A stretch of DNA of 64,000 bases from Pseudomonas paracarnis (GCF_904063055.1 NZ_CAJFCN010000003.1:434001-498000), one strand, 5' to 3'; shown: positions 35,775 to 45,024, counted from the first letter of the stretch. The notes: generated by a model not told the origin, from the sequence alone. Numbers and translations are program-made.

Positions 35775-36256
35775 CTGTGGTACTCCGCTTGGGCTTGTTA
35801 TTGATGAAAGCGTCGCGTGTTATCCCCTTGCGGGGAGACCGTCAGCTCTGTTCGCTGGTGTGCTGACAAGCACCATAAACGAATCAGGGTGACAGGTGGG
35901 TGAAGCTGGACAGGACAGTCAGGTCACATACAACTTCCATACGGCATGCCGTTGGCCAGATGACGATACGACGGGCAGGTCAGGCGCCTGGCACAGGGCA
36001 CATCCGTTGCGCAGCTTAACGAGTGTAGGAAGAACGCTGCTTGCGACGCTGCGACATATTCGGTCATCGGTAAGCAGGGTGTCGGTTGCAACTTGGGCAA
36101 CCTCGGATTTTCGGTAGAAAATCTTGCTACTTTGCACACCATCAGTACCAGAAATGACCGATCCGGCCCGTCAGGTCATGCACAAGTTCCGACACAGGAT
36201 GAAGCACAAAATTCGCCGCAGTGGCACAATTGCCCTCCCCAACACAGGATTGCCCC
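35775..36256. other. Divergent intergenic region
   Basis: 482 bp between gdhB and a small acidic-protein gene. It must hold both promoters. I see no ORF with a ribosome site, no REP and no obvious operator. The short minus-strand frames near 35919-36142 look random. Confidence 0.6.
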
Positions 36257-36610
36257 ATGCTGCAGCTGAAAACCGACGCCCTGATGGCCACTCCGTGCGA
36301 CGACGAAGAAGACAACATGGCCATGCTTTGCTGTCACGGCAAGAACGGCGAAATGTTCATGCTCACCCGTTACCCGGATGAAGATGAAGTGGAGCTGACC
36401 TGGGATTACGAGCCTTCGACCCTCGATGGGCTGAAAGTGACGTTGGGCGACACCACCTTATTGATCGAACTGGCGGCCGGCGATGCAGATGCCTTGGGCG
36501 GCAAGGACCAGTTGGAGATCACCCACAGCACCGCTGCGGCAGACATGGCCGAAGTGCAGGAAACGCTGCAGAACATCCTCACAGGCACCGGCACGTTCAT
36601 TCGGATCTGA
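36257..36610 (+). CDS. Small acidic hypothetical protein
   Basis: A 117-residue cytoplasmic protein, rich in Asp/Glu (CDDEEDN, RYPDEDEVEL, AAGDADALGG), starting at the ATG at 36257 with AGGAT upstream. It has no signal peptide, transmembrane helix or recognisable catalytic motif. The strand pattern (EMFMLTRY, EVELTWDYE, LDGLKVTLGDTTLLIEL) suggests a small beta-rich fold. I do not recognise a named family. The next gene downstream is moxR after a REP. Confidence 0.65.
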   Translation: MLQLKTDALMATPCDDEEDNMAMLCCHGKNGEMFMLTRYPDEDEVELTWDYEPSTLDGLKVTLGDTTLLIELAAGDADALGGKDQLEITHSTAAADMAEVQETLQNILTGTGTFIRI

Positions 36611-36627
36611 ATGCACCGAAGACCCCA

Positions 36628-36714
36628 TGTGGGAGCTGGCTTGCCTGCAATGCAGGCGGTGGGGTCTTTCAGCCAGACCGAGTTGAGGCCATCGCAGGCA
36701 AGCCAGCTCCCACA
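36628..36714. repeat. REP inverted repeat
   Basis: The TGTGGGAGCTGGCTTGCCTGC arm is at the left and its complement at the right, separating the acidic-protein gene from the moxR operon. Confidence 0.9.
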
Positions 36715-36876
36715 GTGACCGTGCTTTACCAGCCCAGACGCTTGCTATCCCATGGGTTTTGCTAAAAATACCCATCAAGCCGTTAGTCTCCGCACCCCGC
36801 GATGCATTAAAGTAAACGCCCCAGGCCCGGTGTTCTGTCACAACACCCAGGCTCATCTTTCCAGGAACCGTCATCG

Positions 36877-37836
36877 ATGGAACATCGTGAAGCGCTGCTT
36901 GCGCTGCGAACCTTTCTTTCTACGCAGATTCTCGGCCAGGAAAAACTCATCGATCGCCTGCTGATCGCCCTGCTCGCCGACGGCCATATGCTGGTCGAAG
37001 GCGCACCGGGGCTGGCCAAGACCAAGGCGATCAAGGAGTTGGCCGAAGGGATCGAAGCGCAGTTCCATCGTATTCAGTTCACCCCCGACCTGCTGCCCGC
37101 CGACATCACCGGCACTGAGATCTATCGCCCGGAAACCGGCAGTTTCGTATTCCAGCAGGGGCCGATCTTCCACAATCTGGTACTGGCCGACGAAATCAAC
37201 CGTGCCCCGGCCAAGGTCCAGTCGGCCTTGCTTGAAGCGATGGCTGAGCGTCAGGTCAGCGTAGGCCGCAGCACCTATGAGCTGTCGCCGCTGTTTTTGG
37301 TGATGGCCACGCAGAACCCCATCGAACAGGAAGGCACCTACCCGCTGCCCGAAGCGCAGCTCGACCGGTTCCTGATGCACGTCAAGATCGGCTTCCCGGA
37401 CGCCGCCGTCGAGCGCCGCATCCTGCAGCAAGCCCGCGGCGAAGCACTCAATGGCGAAACCAAGCCCGAGCGCCGGGTCAGTCAGCAGGCCATCTTTGCT
37501 GCGCGTAAGGAAATCCTCGGCCTGTACATGGCCGATGCCGTGGAGGAATACCTGGTGCAACTGGTGATGGCCACGCGCACCCCTGCCAAGTTCGACACAG
37601 AAATGGCCGAGTGGATCGCCTATGGCGCCAGCCCCCGTGGTTCCATCGCCCTGGACCGTTGTGCCCGAGCCCATGCCTGGTTGGCCGGTCGCGATTTTGT
37701 CAGCCCGGAAGATATCCAGGCGGTGCTGTTCGACGTGCTGCGTCACCGCATCATCCTGTCGTTCGAGGCCGAAGCCGCCGGTGTCGACCAGGACCGCGTG
37801 GTGCAACGCATTCTCGACGTCGTTGCCGTCGCTTGA
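36877..37836 (+). CDS. moxR: MoxR-family AAA+ ATPase
   Basis: A 319-residue ATPase. The Walker A region is [11 protein letters not shown]. Walker B is LADEINRAP, sensor 1 is [22 protein letters not shown], and a C-terminal lid domain follows. MoxR proteins act as chaperone-like partners of von Willebrand factor proteins. Here the downstream DUF58 and VWA genes are the expected clients. It is the first gene of a six-gene operon that ends with batD. The second gene starts 5 bp after its stop codon. Confidence 0.9.
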   Translation: MEHREALLALRTFLSTQILGQEKLIDRLLIALLADGHMLVEGAPGLAKTKAIKELAEGIEAQFHRIQFTPDLLPADITGTEIYRPETGSFVFQQGPIFHNLVLADEINRAPAKVQSALLEAMAERQVSVGRSTYELSPLFLVMATQNPIEQEGTYPLPEAQLDRFLMHVKIGFPDAAVERRILQQARGEALNGETKPERRVSQQAIFAARKEILGLYMADAVEEYLVQLVMATRTPAKFDTEMAEWIAYGASPRGSIALDRCARAHAWLAGRDFVSPEDIQAVLFDVLRHRIILSFEAEAAGVDQDRVVQRILDVVAVA

Positions 37837-37841
37837 AGTCG

Positions 37842-38774
37842 ATGAACGCAAGCGATGGTATCCGCGTAACCCTCAGTGAATTGATTGAGATGCGCCACCG
37901 CGTGCGTGAAGTGCAGTTGTTCTCCACGCCTGGCCAGCGTAGCCCGCTGGTGGGCCTGCATCACTCCAAGCTGCGCGGGCGTGGCGTCGATTTCGACCAG
38001 GTGCGCGTGTACCAGGCCGGCGACGACGTGCGCACCATCGACTGGCGCGTGACGGCGCGTACCCAGGAGCCGCACACCAAGCTGTTCCACGAAGAGCGCG
38101 AACGGCCGATTTTCATCATGGTCGAGCAAAGTTGCCGGCTGTTTTTCGGCTCGGGGCAAATGTTCAAGTCGGTGCTCGCCGCCCAGGCCGCCAGCCTGAT
38201 CGGCTGGGCCGCCCTGGGCCATAACGACCGGGTGGGCGGGCTGGTGTTCGGCGACAATGAGCACTACGAGATCAAGCCACGGCGCAGCAAGCAAAGCCTA
38301 TTGCAACTGCTTAACCGGCTGGTGCGGGTCAACCAGAGCCTGGATACCGAGCGTCAGCCGGAAGCGGATGCCCTGGGCATGGCCTTGCGCCGTGGCCGCG
38401 AGGTACTGCGCCCGGGCAGCCTGGTGGTGGTGATCTGTGATGAACGCGCCCTCACCGAAGGCGCCGAGCAACAGCTGAGCCTGCTGGCGCGCCATTGCGA
38501 CCTGCTGTTGTTGCCAATCTCCGACCCGTTGGACCACGCCCTGCCCGCCGCCGGGCTGCTGCGTTTCGCACAAAGAGGTGCGCAACTGGAACTGGACACA
38601 CTGAACATCGACCTGCGCCAGGCCTACAAGGCCCAAGCCGAAGCGCGTATCGCCCGCTGGGAACTGCTCGCGCAGAAACTGCGGCTGTTGTTGATGCCCT
38701 TGAGCACCCAGAGTGAAATGGTCGAGCAACTGCGCGAATACCTCAACCCGCAACGCCCGGTTAAAAAACCATGA
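37842..38774 (+). CDS. DUF58 domain-containing protein
   Basis: A 310-residue protein with the DUF58 core (LRGRGVDFDQVRVYQAGDD, then IDWRVTARTQEPHTKLF) and a degenerate VWA-like domain. In this position it is a standard partner of MoxR and Bat proteins. It starts at the ATG at 37842, 5 bp after moxR, and overlaps the next gene by 4 bp (ATGA), indicating translational coupling. No membrane helices are apparent, so it is probably cytoplasmic or peripheral. Confidence 0.85.
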   Translation: MNASDGIRVTLSELIEMRHRVREVQLFSTPGQRSPLVGLHHSKLRGRGVDFDQVRVYQAGDDVRTIDWRVTARTQEPHTKLFHEERERPIFIMVEQSCRLFFGSGQMFKSVLAAQAASLIGWAALGHNDRVGGLVFGDNEHYEIKPRRSKQSLLQLLNRLVRVNQSLDTERQPEADALGMALRRGREVLRPGSLVVVICDERALTEGAEQQLSLLARHCDLLLLPISDPLDHALPAAGLLRFAQRGAQLELDTLNIDLRQAYKAQAEARIARWELLAQKLRLLLMPLSTQSEMVEQLREYLNPQRPVKKP

Positions 38775-39265
38775 GCAGCCTGGACCAACTGCAACCGCTG
38801 ATTGCCCCGCCCGCCATTGGCTTCTGGCCACCTGCGCCGGGCTGGTGGCTGTTGCTGCTGGTGATCCCACTGCTCGGTTGGGGCTTGTGGTGGCTGCGTC
38901 GTTTCCTGCCGGCCCGCCGCCCCGTGGCCCGTGCCGAACAACCGCTGGACCCGTTGCGTATCGCCGCCCTGGCCGAATTGGCGTTGATGCCCAAGCCCTA
39001 CGACGGAGCGCCAGCGGGCGCCTGGTTGCAGCAACTCAACGGCCTGCTCAAGCGCCTTTGCCGTAACGACTACCCTTATAGCCAGAGCCACACCCTCAAC
39101 GGGCGCAAATGGCTGGCCTTCCTGGATAACCGCTGCCCCGCCGCCGGCCTGACGCGCTGGATGGTGTTGGTGGAAGGCGCCTACAAGCCCGAATGCAAGC
39201 TCGACGACAAAGCCATCGCCGGTCTCACCCAAGCCGTCGACACCTGGATTCGCAAACATGTTTGA
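38771..39265 (+). CDS. DUF4381 domain-containing membrane protein
   Basis: A 164-residue protein with one strong transmembrane helix near residues 22-40 (PGWWLLLLVIPLLGWGLWWL), preceded by the proline-rich PLIAPPAIGFWPPAPGW that marks DUF4381. The rest is a cytoplasmic helical domain. It is coupled to the DUF58 gene (4-bp overlap) and to batA (8-bp overlap). It probably anchors the MoxR/Bat complex to the membrane (inference from context). Confidence 0.82.
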   Translation: MSSLDQLQPLIAPPAIGFWPPAPGWWLLLLVIPLLGWGLWWLRRFLPARRPVARAEQPLDPLRIAALAELALMPKPYDGAPAGAWLQQLNGLLKRLCRNDYPYSQSHTLNGRKWLAFLDNRCPAAGLTRWMVLVEGAYKPECKLDDKAIAGLTQAVDTWIRKHV

Positions 39266-40346
39266 GTTCGCCTGGCCGTGGATCTTCGCCCTGTTGCCAC
39301 TGCCCTGGATCATGCGCCTGGTGCTGCCCGTGGCCGACAGCGGCGAACCGGCGCTCAAAGTCAGTTACCTCAGTGACCTGGAAGGCTTGGCCCGGCGTCG
39401 TGCCCGGGTCAACCTGCCCGGCTGGCGCCAGCAAGCCCCATTCGTGGTGCTGTGGCTGCTGCTGTTGACCGCCGCCGCCCGCCCGCAATGGCTGGGCGAA
39501 CCCTTGCCGATTGCTGCCAGCGGCCGGGATTTGCTGGTGGCGGTGGATGTCTCCGGCTCCATGGATTTTCCCGACATGCATTGGCAGGACGAGGACGTCA
39601 GCCGCCTGGCCCTGGTCAAGCACCTGCTGGGAGACTTTCTGGAGGAGCGTGAAGGTGACCGCGTGGGCCTGATCCTGTTCGGCAGCCAAGCCTACCTGCA
39701 AGCGCCCCTGACCTTTGACCGCCGCACCGTGCGCACCTGGCTGGATGAAGCGCGCATCGGCATTGCCGGCAAGAACACCGCCATCGGCGACGCCATCGGC
39801 CTGGCCCTCAAGCGTCTGCGCCAACGCCCGGCGCAAAGCCGCGTGCTGATCCTGGTCACCGACGGCGCCAACAACGCCGGGCAGATCGACCCGTTGACCG
39901 CCGCGCGCCTGGCGGCCGAGGAAGGCGTAAAAATCTACCCCATCGGCATCGGTGCCGACCCCGAGCAAACCGGCTCCCTGGGCATCCTTGGCGTAAACCC
40001 GAGCCTGGACCTCGACGAACCGGCGCTCAAGGCACTGGCCGAGGCCACCGGCGGCCAGTATTTCCGCGCCCGGGACGGCGAGGAACTGCTAAAGATCAAG
40101 GACACCCTCGACACCCTTGAACCCGTGGAGCAACAACCCACCCAGGCCCGCCCGGCTCAGGCGCTATACAGCGGCCCATTGGCCTTGGCGTTGGTGTTGA
40201 GCCTGTTGCTGGTGATCCAGGAACGCTGGCCGAACAACGCTTTGCAACGAGCCTTCAATAGGCTATCGAGCAGGGGCATCTTTTTGCAGCAACACCCTGA
40301 ATGGCGCCAGCGCCTACAGCGCCTGCGCTTGCGGAGGCGTCGATGA
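39258..40346 (+). CDS. batA: BatA-like VWA-domain membrane protein
   Basis: A 362-residue protein with an N-terminal transmembrane region, a VWA domain and a C-terminal helix near residue 305-322. The metal-ion-dependent adhesion site is intact: DVSGSMD (DxSxS), then the conserved threonine and the DGANNAG loop. It belongs to the Bat (aerotolerance-type) family named from Bacteroides. It overlaps both neighbours, by 8 bp upstream and 4 bp downstream. Confidence 0.87.
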   Translation: MFEFAWPWIFALLPLPWIMRLVLPVADSGEPALKVSYLSDLEGLARRRARVNLPGWRQQAPFVVLWLLLLTAAARPQWLGEPLPIAASGRDLLVAVDVSGSMDFPDMHWQDEDVSRLALVKHLLGDFLEEREGDRVGLILFGSQAYLQAPLTFDRRTVRTWLDEARIGIAGKNTAIGDAIGLALKRLRQRPAQSRVLILVTDGANNAGQIDPLTAARLAAEEGVKIYPIGIGADPEQTGSLGILGVNPSLDLDEPALKALAEATGGQYFRARDGEELLKIKDTLDTLEPVEQQPTQARPAQALYSGPLALALVLSLLLVIQERWPNNALQRAFNRLSSRGIFLQQHPEWRQRLQRLRLRRRR

Positions 40347-42082
40347 TCGCGCTGTGGCCGCACTGGTTGCGCCCCTGGTGGCTATTGCTGCTGCCCCTGC
40401 TTGGCTGGTTGCTGTGGCAGCTATGGCATCGGCAAAAGCGCGCCGGGCGCTGGCAGATGATCCTGCCGCCGGCGTTCCATGCCGAGTTGCTCAGTGGTGG
40501 CAATGGCCGCGAGAGTAGATCGCCATGGGTGGTGCTCGGCATCGCCTGGCTGTTGGCCGTGCTCGCGTTGCTGGGCCCCAGTTGGCAACGGGTTGAACAG
40601 GCCAGCCAGAAACCTTCCGACCCCCTGGTGGTGCTGCTGGAACTGACCCCGGAAATGCTCGCCACCGACAGCCCGCCCAACCGCCTGGAACAGGCGCGGC
40701 GCAAGCTGTATGACTTGCTGCAAGCACGCACCGATGCTCAAACAGCCATCATCGTGTATGCCGGCAGCGCCCATACCTTGGTGCCGCTGTCCGATGACCT
40801 GGCTACCAGCCGCAACCTGTTGGAAGCCCTGCGCCCATCGATCATGCCCGAGCCCGGCCATCGTGCCGATCTGGGCGTGGAAAAAGCCCTGGGCCTGCTC
40901 AAGCAAGGCGGTCTCGGCCAGGGGCGCCTGCTGCTGATCGGTTCCTCACTGTCCAAACAAGAGCGCCAAGGCATCCGCCTGCAACTGCAAAGTGCCCAGG
41001 CTCCAACGTTGTCGATCCTCGGCATCGGCAGTCGCGAAGGCACGCCGGTGACGCAGGAGAGCGGCGAATTCCTCAAGGACGACCAGGGCGCGATCCTGGT
41101 GCCGCGTCTCGACAGCCCGACCCTCAAGGCGTTCGCCAGCGAAATGGGCGGCCGCTACCGTGCGGCACGCCTGGATGACAAGGACCTGCGCCAACTCGGC
41201 ATGCTCGACAGCGCCCAGGCCCTGCGCGACGACGGCCAACGGCTGCGCCTGGACAGCTGGGCCGACCAGGGTTACTGGCTGCTCTTGCCGTTGTTGCTGC
41301 TGGCCGCGTGCGCCGGGCGTCGCGGCTGGCTGTTCTGCCTGCCCTTGTTGTTGATGGGCGCGCCGCAACCCAGCTACGCCTTTGGGCTGCAGGACCTGTG
41401 GCTGCGCCCCGACCAACAAGGCCAGTACCTGCTCAAGCACAAACGCCCGGCCGAAGCCGCCGAACACTTCCAGGACCCGCAATGGCAAGGCGTGGCGCTG
41501 TATGAAGCCGGCAATTACGCCGAGGCCATCAAGCGGTTTGCCCAAGGCAGCGACGCCTATTCTCACTACAACCGCGGCAATGCCCTGGCCAAGGCCGGTG
41601 AACTTGAAGCGGCCATTGATGCGTATGAACAAGCCCTGGAAGCCCAGCCCGATTTGCAGCCCGCGCTGAAAAACAAGGCCCTGGTTGAAGCGCTGATGCA
41701 GGAGCAAGCGCAGCCCGAGCCGGACCCGCCCGCAAAAAACGCAGATGACGAAACCGCCCAACCCGGCCAAACTGCGCAACCGGGCACCAGCGCGCAAACG
41801 GCCCAGGGCGGCGAGCAATCGTCCCACGGCCAGGGCGAAGCCGGCACGGGTGAGACCCAGGCCAACGCCCCGCCACAGGCCGGTGGCAATGAAGTGCCAG
41901 GCAGCGAACTGGGTGACGAGCAAACCACCACGCCGCCACTGCGCCCTGCCGACACGCGCCTGGAAGGCGAGCGCCGCCAAGCGCTGGAGCAATGGTTGCA
42001 GGAAATCCCGGACAACCCCGGCGAGCTGTTGCGCCGCAAATTCTGGTACGAACAGCAACAACATCAGGACACCACTCGATGA
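40343..42082 (+). CDS. BatB/BatC-type protein: VWA domain plus TPR region
   Basis: A 579-residue fusion. Two N-terminal helices flank a VWA-like domain (about 85-310), a further helix follows near 315-345, and then TPR motifs (about 365-470, EAGNYAEAIKRFAQG and YNRGNALAKAGELEAAIDAYEQAL). A long Pro/Gln/Gly-rich linker precedes the acidic C terminus. The position of the metal-site DxSxS reads LLELTPEML, so metal binding is probably lost, unlike in the batA product. It starts at the ATG at 40343, overlapping batA by 4 bp. Confidence 0.85.
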   Translation: MIALWPHWLRPWWLLLLPLLGWLLWQLWHRQKRAGRWQMILPPAFHAELLSGGNGRESRSPWVVLGIAWLLAVLALLGPSWQRVEQASQKPSDPLVVLLELTPEMLATDSPPNRLEQARRKLYDLLQARTDAQTAIIVYAGSAHTLVPLSDDLATSRNLLEALRPSIMPEPGHRADLGVEKALGLLKQGGLGQGRLLLIGSSLSKQERQGIRLQLQSAQAPTLSILGIGSREGTPVTQESGEFLKDDQGAILVPRLDSPTLKAFASEMGGRYRAARLDDKDLRQLGMLDSAQALRDDGQRLRLDSWADQGYWLLLPLLLLAACAGRRGWLFCLPLLLMGAPQPSYAFGLQDLWLRPDQQGQYLLKHKRPAEAAEHFQDPQWQGVALYEAGNYAEAIKRFAQGSDAYSHYNRGNALAKAGELEAAIDAYEQALEAQPDLQPALKNKALVEALMQEQAQPEPDPPAKNADDETAQPGQTAQPGTSAQTAQGGEQSSHGQGEAGTGETQANAPPQAGGNEVPGSELGDEQTTTPPLRPADTRLEGERRQALEQWLQEIPDNPGELLRRKFWYEQQQHQDTTR

Positions 42083-43719
42083 GCCGCCGCACTACCCTTT
42101 TGCTCCTGCTCGCGTTGTCGGCAGGCCACGCCCAGGCGGCGGACCTGGTCGCCAGCGTAGACCGCAGCCGCCTCAACTCCGGGGAAACGGTGGAGCTGAC
42201 GGTACAATCCAGTGATGTAACCCAGTTTGGCAAACCGGACCTGTCGCCCCTGGACGCGCAGTTCGAAGTCAGCGGCACCCGCCAGATCAACCAACTCACC
42301 ACGCTGGACGGCGACAACCACGCCACCACCCGCTGGATCATCACCCTGTTGCCCAAGGTAAACGGCAACGTGGTGATCCCGCCGCTGCAGGTGGGCGCAC
42401 TCAAGACCCAGCCGATCACCCTGCAAGTGGTGGAAAGCGCCAGCCAGAACACCAGCGCCGAACTGGCCCCGGTGTTCATCGAAGCCAGCCTCGACCAGAC
42501 CAGCGTGTACGTGCAGGCCCAGGCCCTGTTGACCGTGCGCGTCTACCACTCGGTGTCGCTGTATGACGACAGCAGCCTCACGCCCTTGCAGATACCGGAT
42601 GCACGTGTCGAACAACTGGGCGAATCACGCACCTATGAAAAGGTCATCAACAGCATTCGCCATGGCGTGATCGAAACCCGCTACGCCCTCTACCCGCAAC
42701 ACAGCGGCGCTGTGGTGATTCCGGCGCAGACCTTCAGCGCTACCCTGGTGGAATCGCGACCGCCCCAGGAAAACACCCTGCAGGGCACCAAGCCGGGCAA
42801 GATGATTCACGTTAGCTCAGCGCCCCTGCCCTTGACGGTCAAACCCAAACCGGACGCCTACCCCGCCGACACCCCCTGGTTGCCCGCGCGCAGCCTGACC
42901 TTGAGCGAAGGCTGGAACCCCACGCCGGACCACGTGCAAGTCGGCGACTCTCTGACCCGCAGCCTTACCGTGGAGGTCGAAGGCCTGTCCAGCGCACAAC
43001 TGCCGGCGCTGCCCGGCACCGAGGTCAACGGCCTGCGCCGCTACCCCGACCAACCAGTGATGGCTAACCGTACCAGCGACCGCGGCCTGACCGGCAGCCG
43101 TGAAGACCGCGAAGCCCTGGTGCCGACCCGCGCCGGCGAACTGGAACTGCCCGCCGTGGAAGTGGTGTGGTGGAACACTCACGAAGATCATCTGGAACGC
43201 ACCAGCCTGCCGGCGCGCACCGTGCACGTGGCGGTGAACCCCAGCCTGGTGGTGGACACACCGGCGACACCGACGATCATCACCGCCCCCGACGATGACC
43301 GCCTGTGGCTGTGGCAACTGAGCACACTGATACTGGCCTGCACCACCCTGCTGGGCTTTGGCCTGTGGTGGCGCGCACGCCGGCAACCGGCGGTACAACG
43401 CGCCGCGCAAACCGGTCCCAGCCCACGCACCCTGCTCGACGACCTCAAGCGCGCCACCCAGGCCAACGACCCCCACGCCACCCGCCAGGCCCTCGACGCC
43501 TGGGCGCGGCAACAACCCGAAACCCTGGCCGACATGGCCGCACGGTTTGTGCCGCTGTCAGATGCCCTGGATGGCCTGAATGGCGCGCTGTACAGCGAAA
43601 GCGGTCAATACTGGTTGGGTGATGACCTGTGGCGAGCGATCAAAGCCATCCCCGTGGCCGAACGCGAGCAAGACCCGGCCACCGACACCACCAGCTTGCC
43701 GCCGCTCTACCCCAAGTAA
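42079..43719 (+). CDS. batD: BatD-like protein
   Basis: A 546-residue protein with a signal peptide (about 1-20, ending HAQA), several beta-sandwich repeats in the periplasm (TVELTVQSSD, NGNVVIPPLQVG), and one C-terminal transmembrane helix near residues 410-432. A cytoplasmic tail ends PPLYPK. It is the last gene of the operon and overlaps the TPR gene by 4 bp. Its final 29 codons form the start of a 226-bp tandem array that extends past the stop codon. Confidence 0.87.
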   Translation: MSRRTTLLLLLALSAGHAQAADLVASVDRSRLNSGETVELTVQSSDVTQFGKPDLSPLDAQFEVSGTRQINQLTTLDGDNHATTRWIITLLPKVNGNVVIPPLQVGALKTQPITLQVVESASQNTSAELAPVFIEASLDQTSVYVQAQALLTVRVYHSVSLYDDSSLTPLQIPDARVEQLGESRTYEKVINSIRHGVIETRYALYPQHSGAVVIPAQTFSATLVESRPPQENTLQGTKPGKMIHVSSAPLPLTVKPKPDAYPADTPWLPARSLTLSEGWNPTPDHVQVGDSLTRSLTVEVEGLSSAQLPALPGTEVNGLRRYPDQPVMANRTSDRGLTGSREDREALVPTRAGELELPAVEVVWWNTHEDHLERTSLPARTVHVAVNPSLVVDTPATPTIITAPDDDRLWLWQLSTLILACTTLLGFGLWWRARRQPAVQRAAQTGPSPRTLLDDLKRATQANDPHATRQALDAWARQQPETLADMAARFVPLSDALDGLNGALYSESGQYWLGDDLWRAIKAIPVAEREQDPATDTTSLPPLYPK

Positions 43720-44400
43720 CCCCCGAGCCTGCTCGTTCCCACGCTCTGCGTGGGAATGCCGCCCCGGACGCTCCGCGTCCTGGTTTTACGCCCTGTGCAA
43801 CGGTGACGCAGAGCGTCACGGGATGCATTACCACGCAGAGCGTGGGAACGATCAATGGCGAGCGATCAAGGCAATCCCCGTTGCCGAACGCGAACAAGAC
43901 CCGACCACTGGTACCACCAGTTTGCCGCCGCTCTACCCCAAGTAACCCCCGAGCCTGCTCGTTCCCACGCTCTGCGTGGGAATGCCGCCCCGGACGCTCC
44001 GCGTCCTGGTTTTACGCCCTGTGCAACGGTGACGCAGAGCGTCACGGGATGCATTACCACGCAGAGCGTGGGAACGATCAATGGCGAGCGATCAAGGCAA
44101 TCCCCGTTGCCGAACGCGAACAAGACCCGACCACTGATACCACCAGTTTGCCGCCGCTCTACCCCAAGTAACCCCCGAGCCTGCTCGTTCCCACGCTCTG
44201 CGTGGGAATGCCGCCCCGGACGCTCCGCGTCCTGGTTTTACGCCCTGTGCAACGGTGACGCAGAGCGTCACGGGATGCATTACCACGCAGAGCGTGGGAA
44301 CGATCAATGGCGAGCGATCAAGGCAATCCCCGTGGCCGAACGCGAACAAGACCCGACCACTGATACCACCAGTTTGCTGCCGCTCTACCCCAAGTAACCC
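43630..44400 (+). repeat. 226-bp tandem array of the batD 3' end plus REP spacer
   Basis: Units begin at 43630, 43856, 44082 and 44308, exactly 226 bp apart. Each unit holds the last 29 codons of batD (about 90 bp) and a 136-bp palindromic spacer with inverted GTTCCCACGC arms. The fourth unit has only the coding part and ends at 44400. The three spacers look identical by eye. The coding parts of units 2-4 differ from the true gene end at about eight sites, nearly all synonymous. Confidence 0.95.
43740..43850. repeat. REP palindrome of the GTTCCCACGC class
   Basis: The inverted arms CGTTCCCACGCTCTGCGTGGGAA and TTACCACGCAGAGCGTGGGAACG enclose a second inverted pair (GACGCTCCGCGTC and GACGCAGAGCGTC). 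It is repeated in the next two units of the array (near 43966 and 44192) and has a relative at 57017-57133. Confidence 0.85.
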
Positions 44401-44426
44401 AGCCTCAACCAACACCACAAAACCCC

Positions 44427-44516
44427 TGTGGGAGCTAGCTTGCCTGCGATGGCGTTGTAACAGGCGGCAGATGTGCTGGCTGATACTCCGCCATCGCAGG
44501 CAAGCCAGCTCCCACA
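44427..44516. repeat. REP inverted repeat
   Basis: TGTGGGAGCTAGCTTGCCTGCGATGG and its near-complement around a 40-base centre, just beyond the batD tail array. Confidence 0.9.
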
Positions 44517-44553
44517 GTTGATCTGCATCGCCTGCTCGGACGCCTGCTTGCAC

Positions 44554-45024
44554 TCAGTGATTACGACGCGGCACCTTCCATTCCCGATGGGGGAACTTGT
44601 ACAGATAGTTCAGGTTATCCATATCGAACCGGCCATCCTCCTTGCCGGGGCCACCGAAGAAGCTGATGCCGATATCCAGCTTGCGTAGCAATTTTGGCCG
44701 TGTGAGTAGCTCCTTGGCCGCATGGTGGGCCTCGGGTGAGAACGTCCTGTCGGTGGCGATCAGGCCGGCGGCTTCTTTCAACTCATTGAAGTTCACATAG
44801 CTGTCTGTCGCCCCTGCGGCGAATTCGCGGAAGTGATCGCGGATCAACCCTATTAGTTGCCGGTCACTCACGCTTGCGTACGGGCGCAGGTCCGGGGCGC
44901 TGGCCTGGGTTTGAGTGCTTCGTGCCTGACGATGGTTAGCTTGGGTTGAGCGACTTTCAGCATCCAGTTGCTCTGGTAGAGCGGTGAAAGCGCTAGTGGA
45001 AGGTGGGTTTACTGAAAAAGACAT
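44554..45024 (-). CDS. Hypothetical protein with EF-hand-like segments
   Basis: A 156-residue protein. The first 50 residues are rich in Ser, Thr, Gln and Ala and look disordered, without a Sec signal peptide. The folded part has two loop-like segments, ATDSYVNFNELKEAAG and GKEDGRFDMDNLNYLYK, separated by helices (HHAAKELLTRPKLLRKLDIG). The pattern resembles the repeated EF-hand-like units of HrpF/NolX/HrpK-type secreted proteins, but that is a weak resemblance. The ATG at 45024 with AGAGG upstream is chosen over the in-frame codon at 45042. No type III secretion genes are nearby. Confidence 0.55.
   Translation of the reverse strand: MSFSVNPPSTSAFTALPEQLDAESRSTQANHRQARSTQTQASAPDLRPYASVSDRQLIGLIRDHFREFAAGATDSYVNFNELKEAAGLIATDRTFSPEAHHAAKELLTRPKLLRKLDIGISFFGGPGKEDGRFDMDNLNYLYKFPHREWKVPRRNH

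Noticed and set aside
30915..35804. Open frame of 1629 codons antisense to gdhB
   Set aside because: It mirrors gdhB exactly in extent. Long antisense frames are expected opposite long genes with strong G/C preference at third positions. The translation is Gln/His/Val-rich without domain structure.
35919..36142. Two overlapping 72-codon minus-strand frames between gdhB and the acidic-protein gene
   Set aside because: No ribosome site, no hydrophobic or domain pattern, and they overlap each other in different frames.
43629..44397. Overlapping 180-codon frames in the batD tail array
   Set aside because: They read the batD copies out of frame and run through the REP palindromes. They exist only because the repeat period preserves an open frame.
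43630..44400. Regular repeats resembling a CRISPR array
   Set aside because: The repeat unit is 226 bp, contains coding sequence, and the spacers are identical rather than unique. No cas genes are present.
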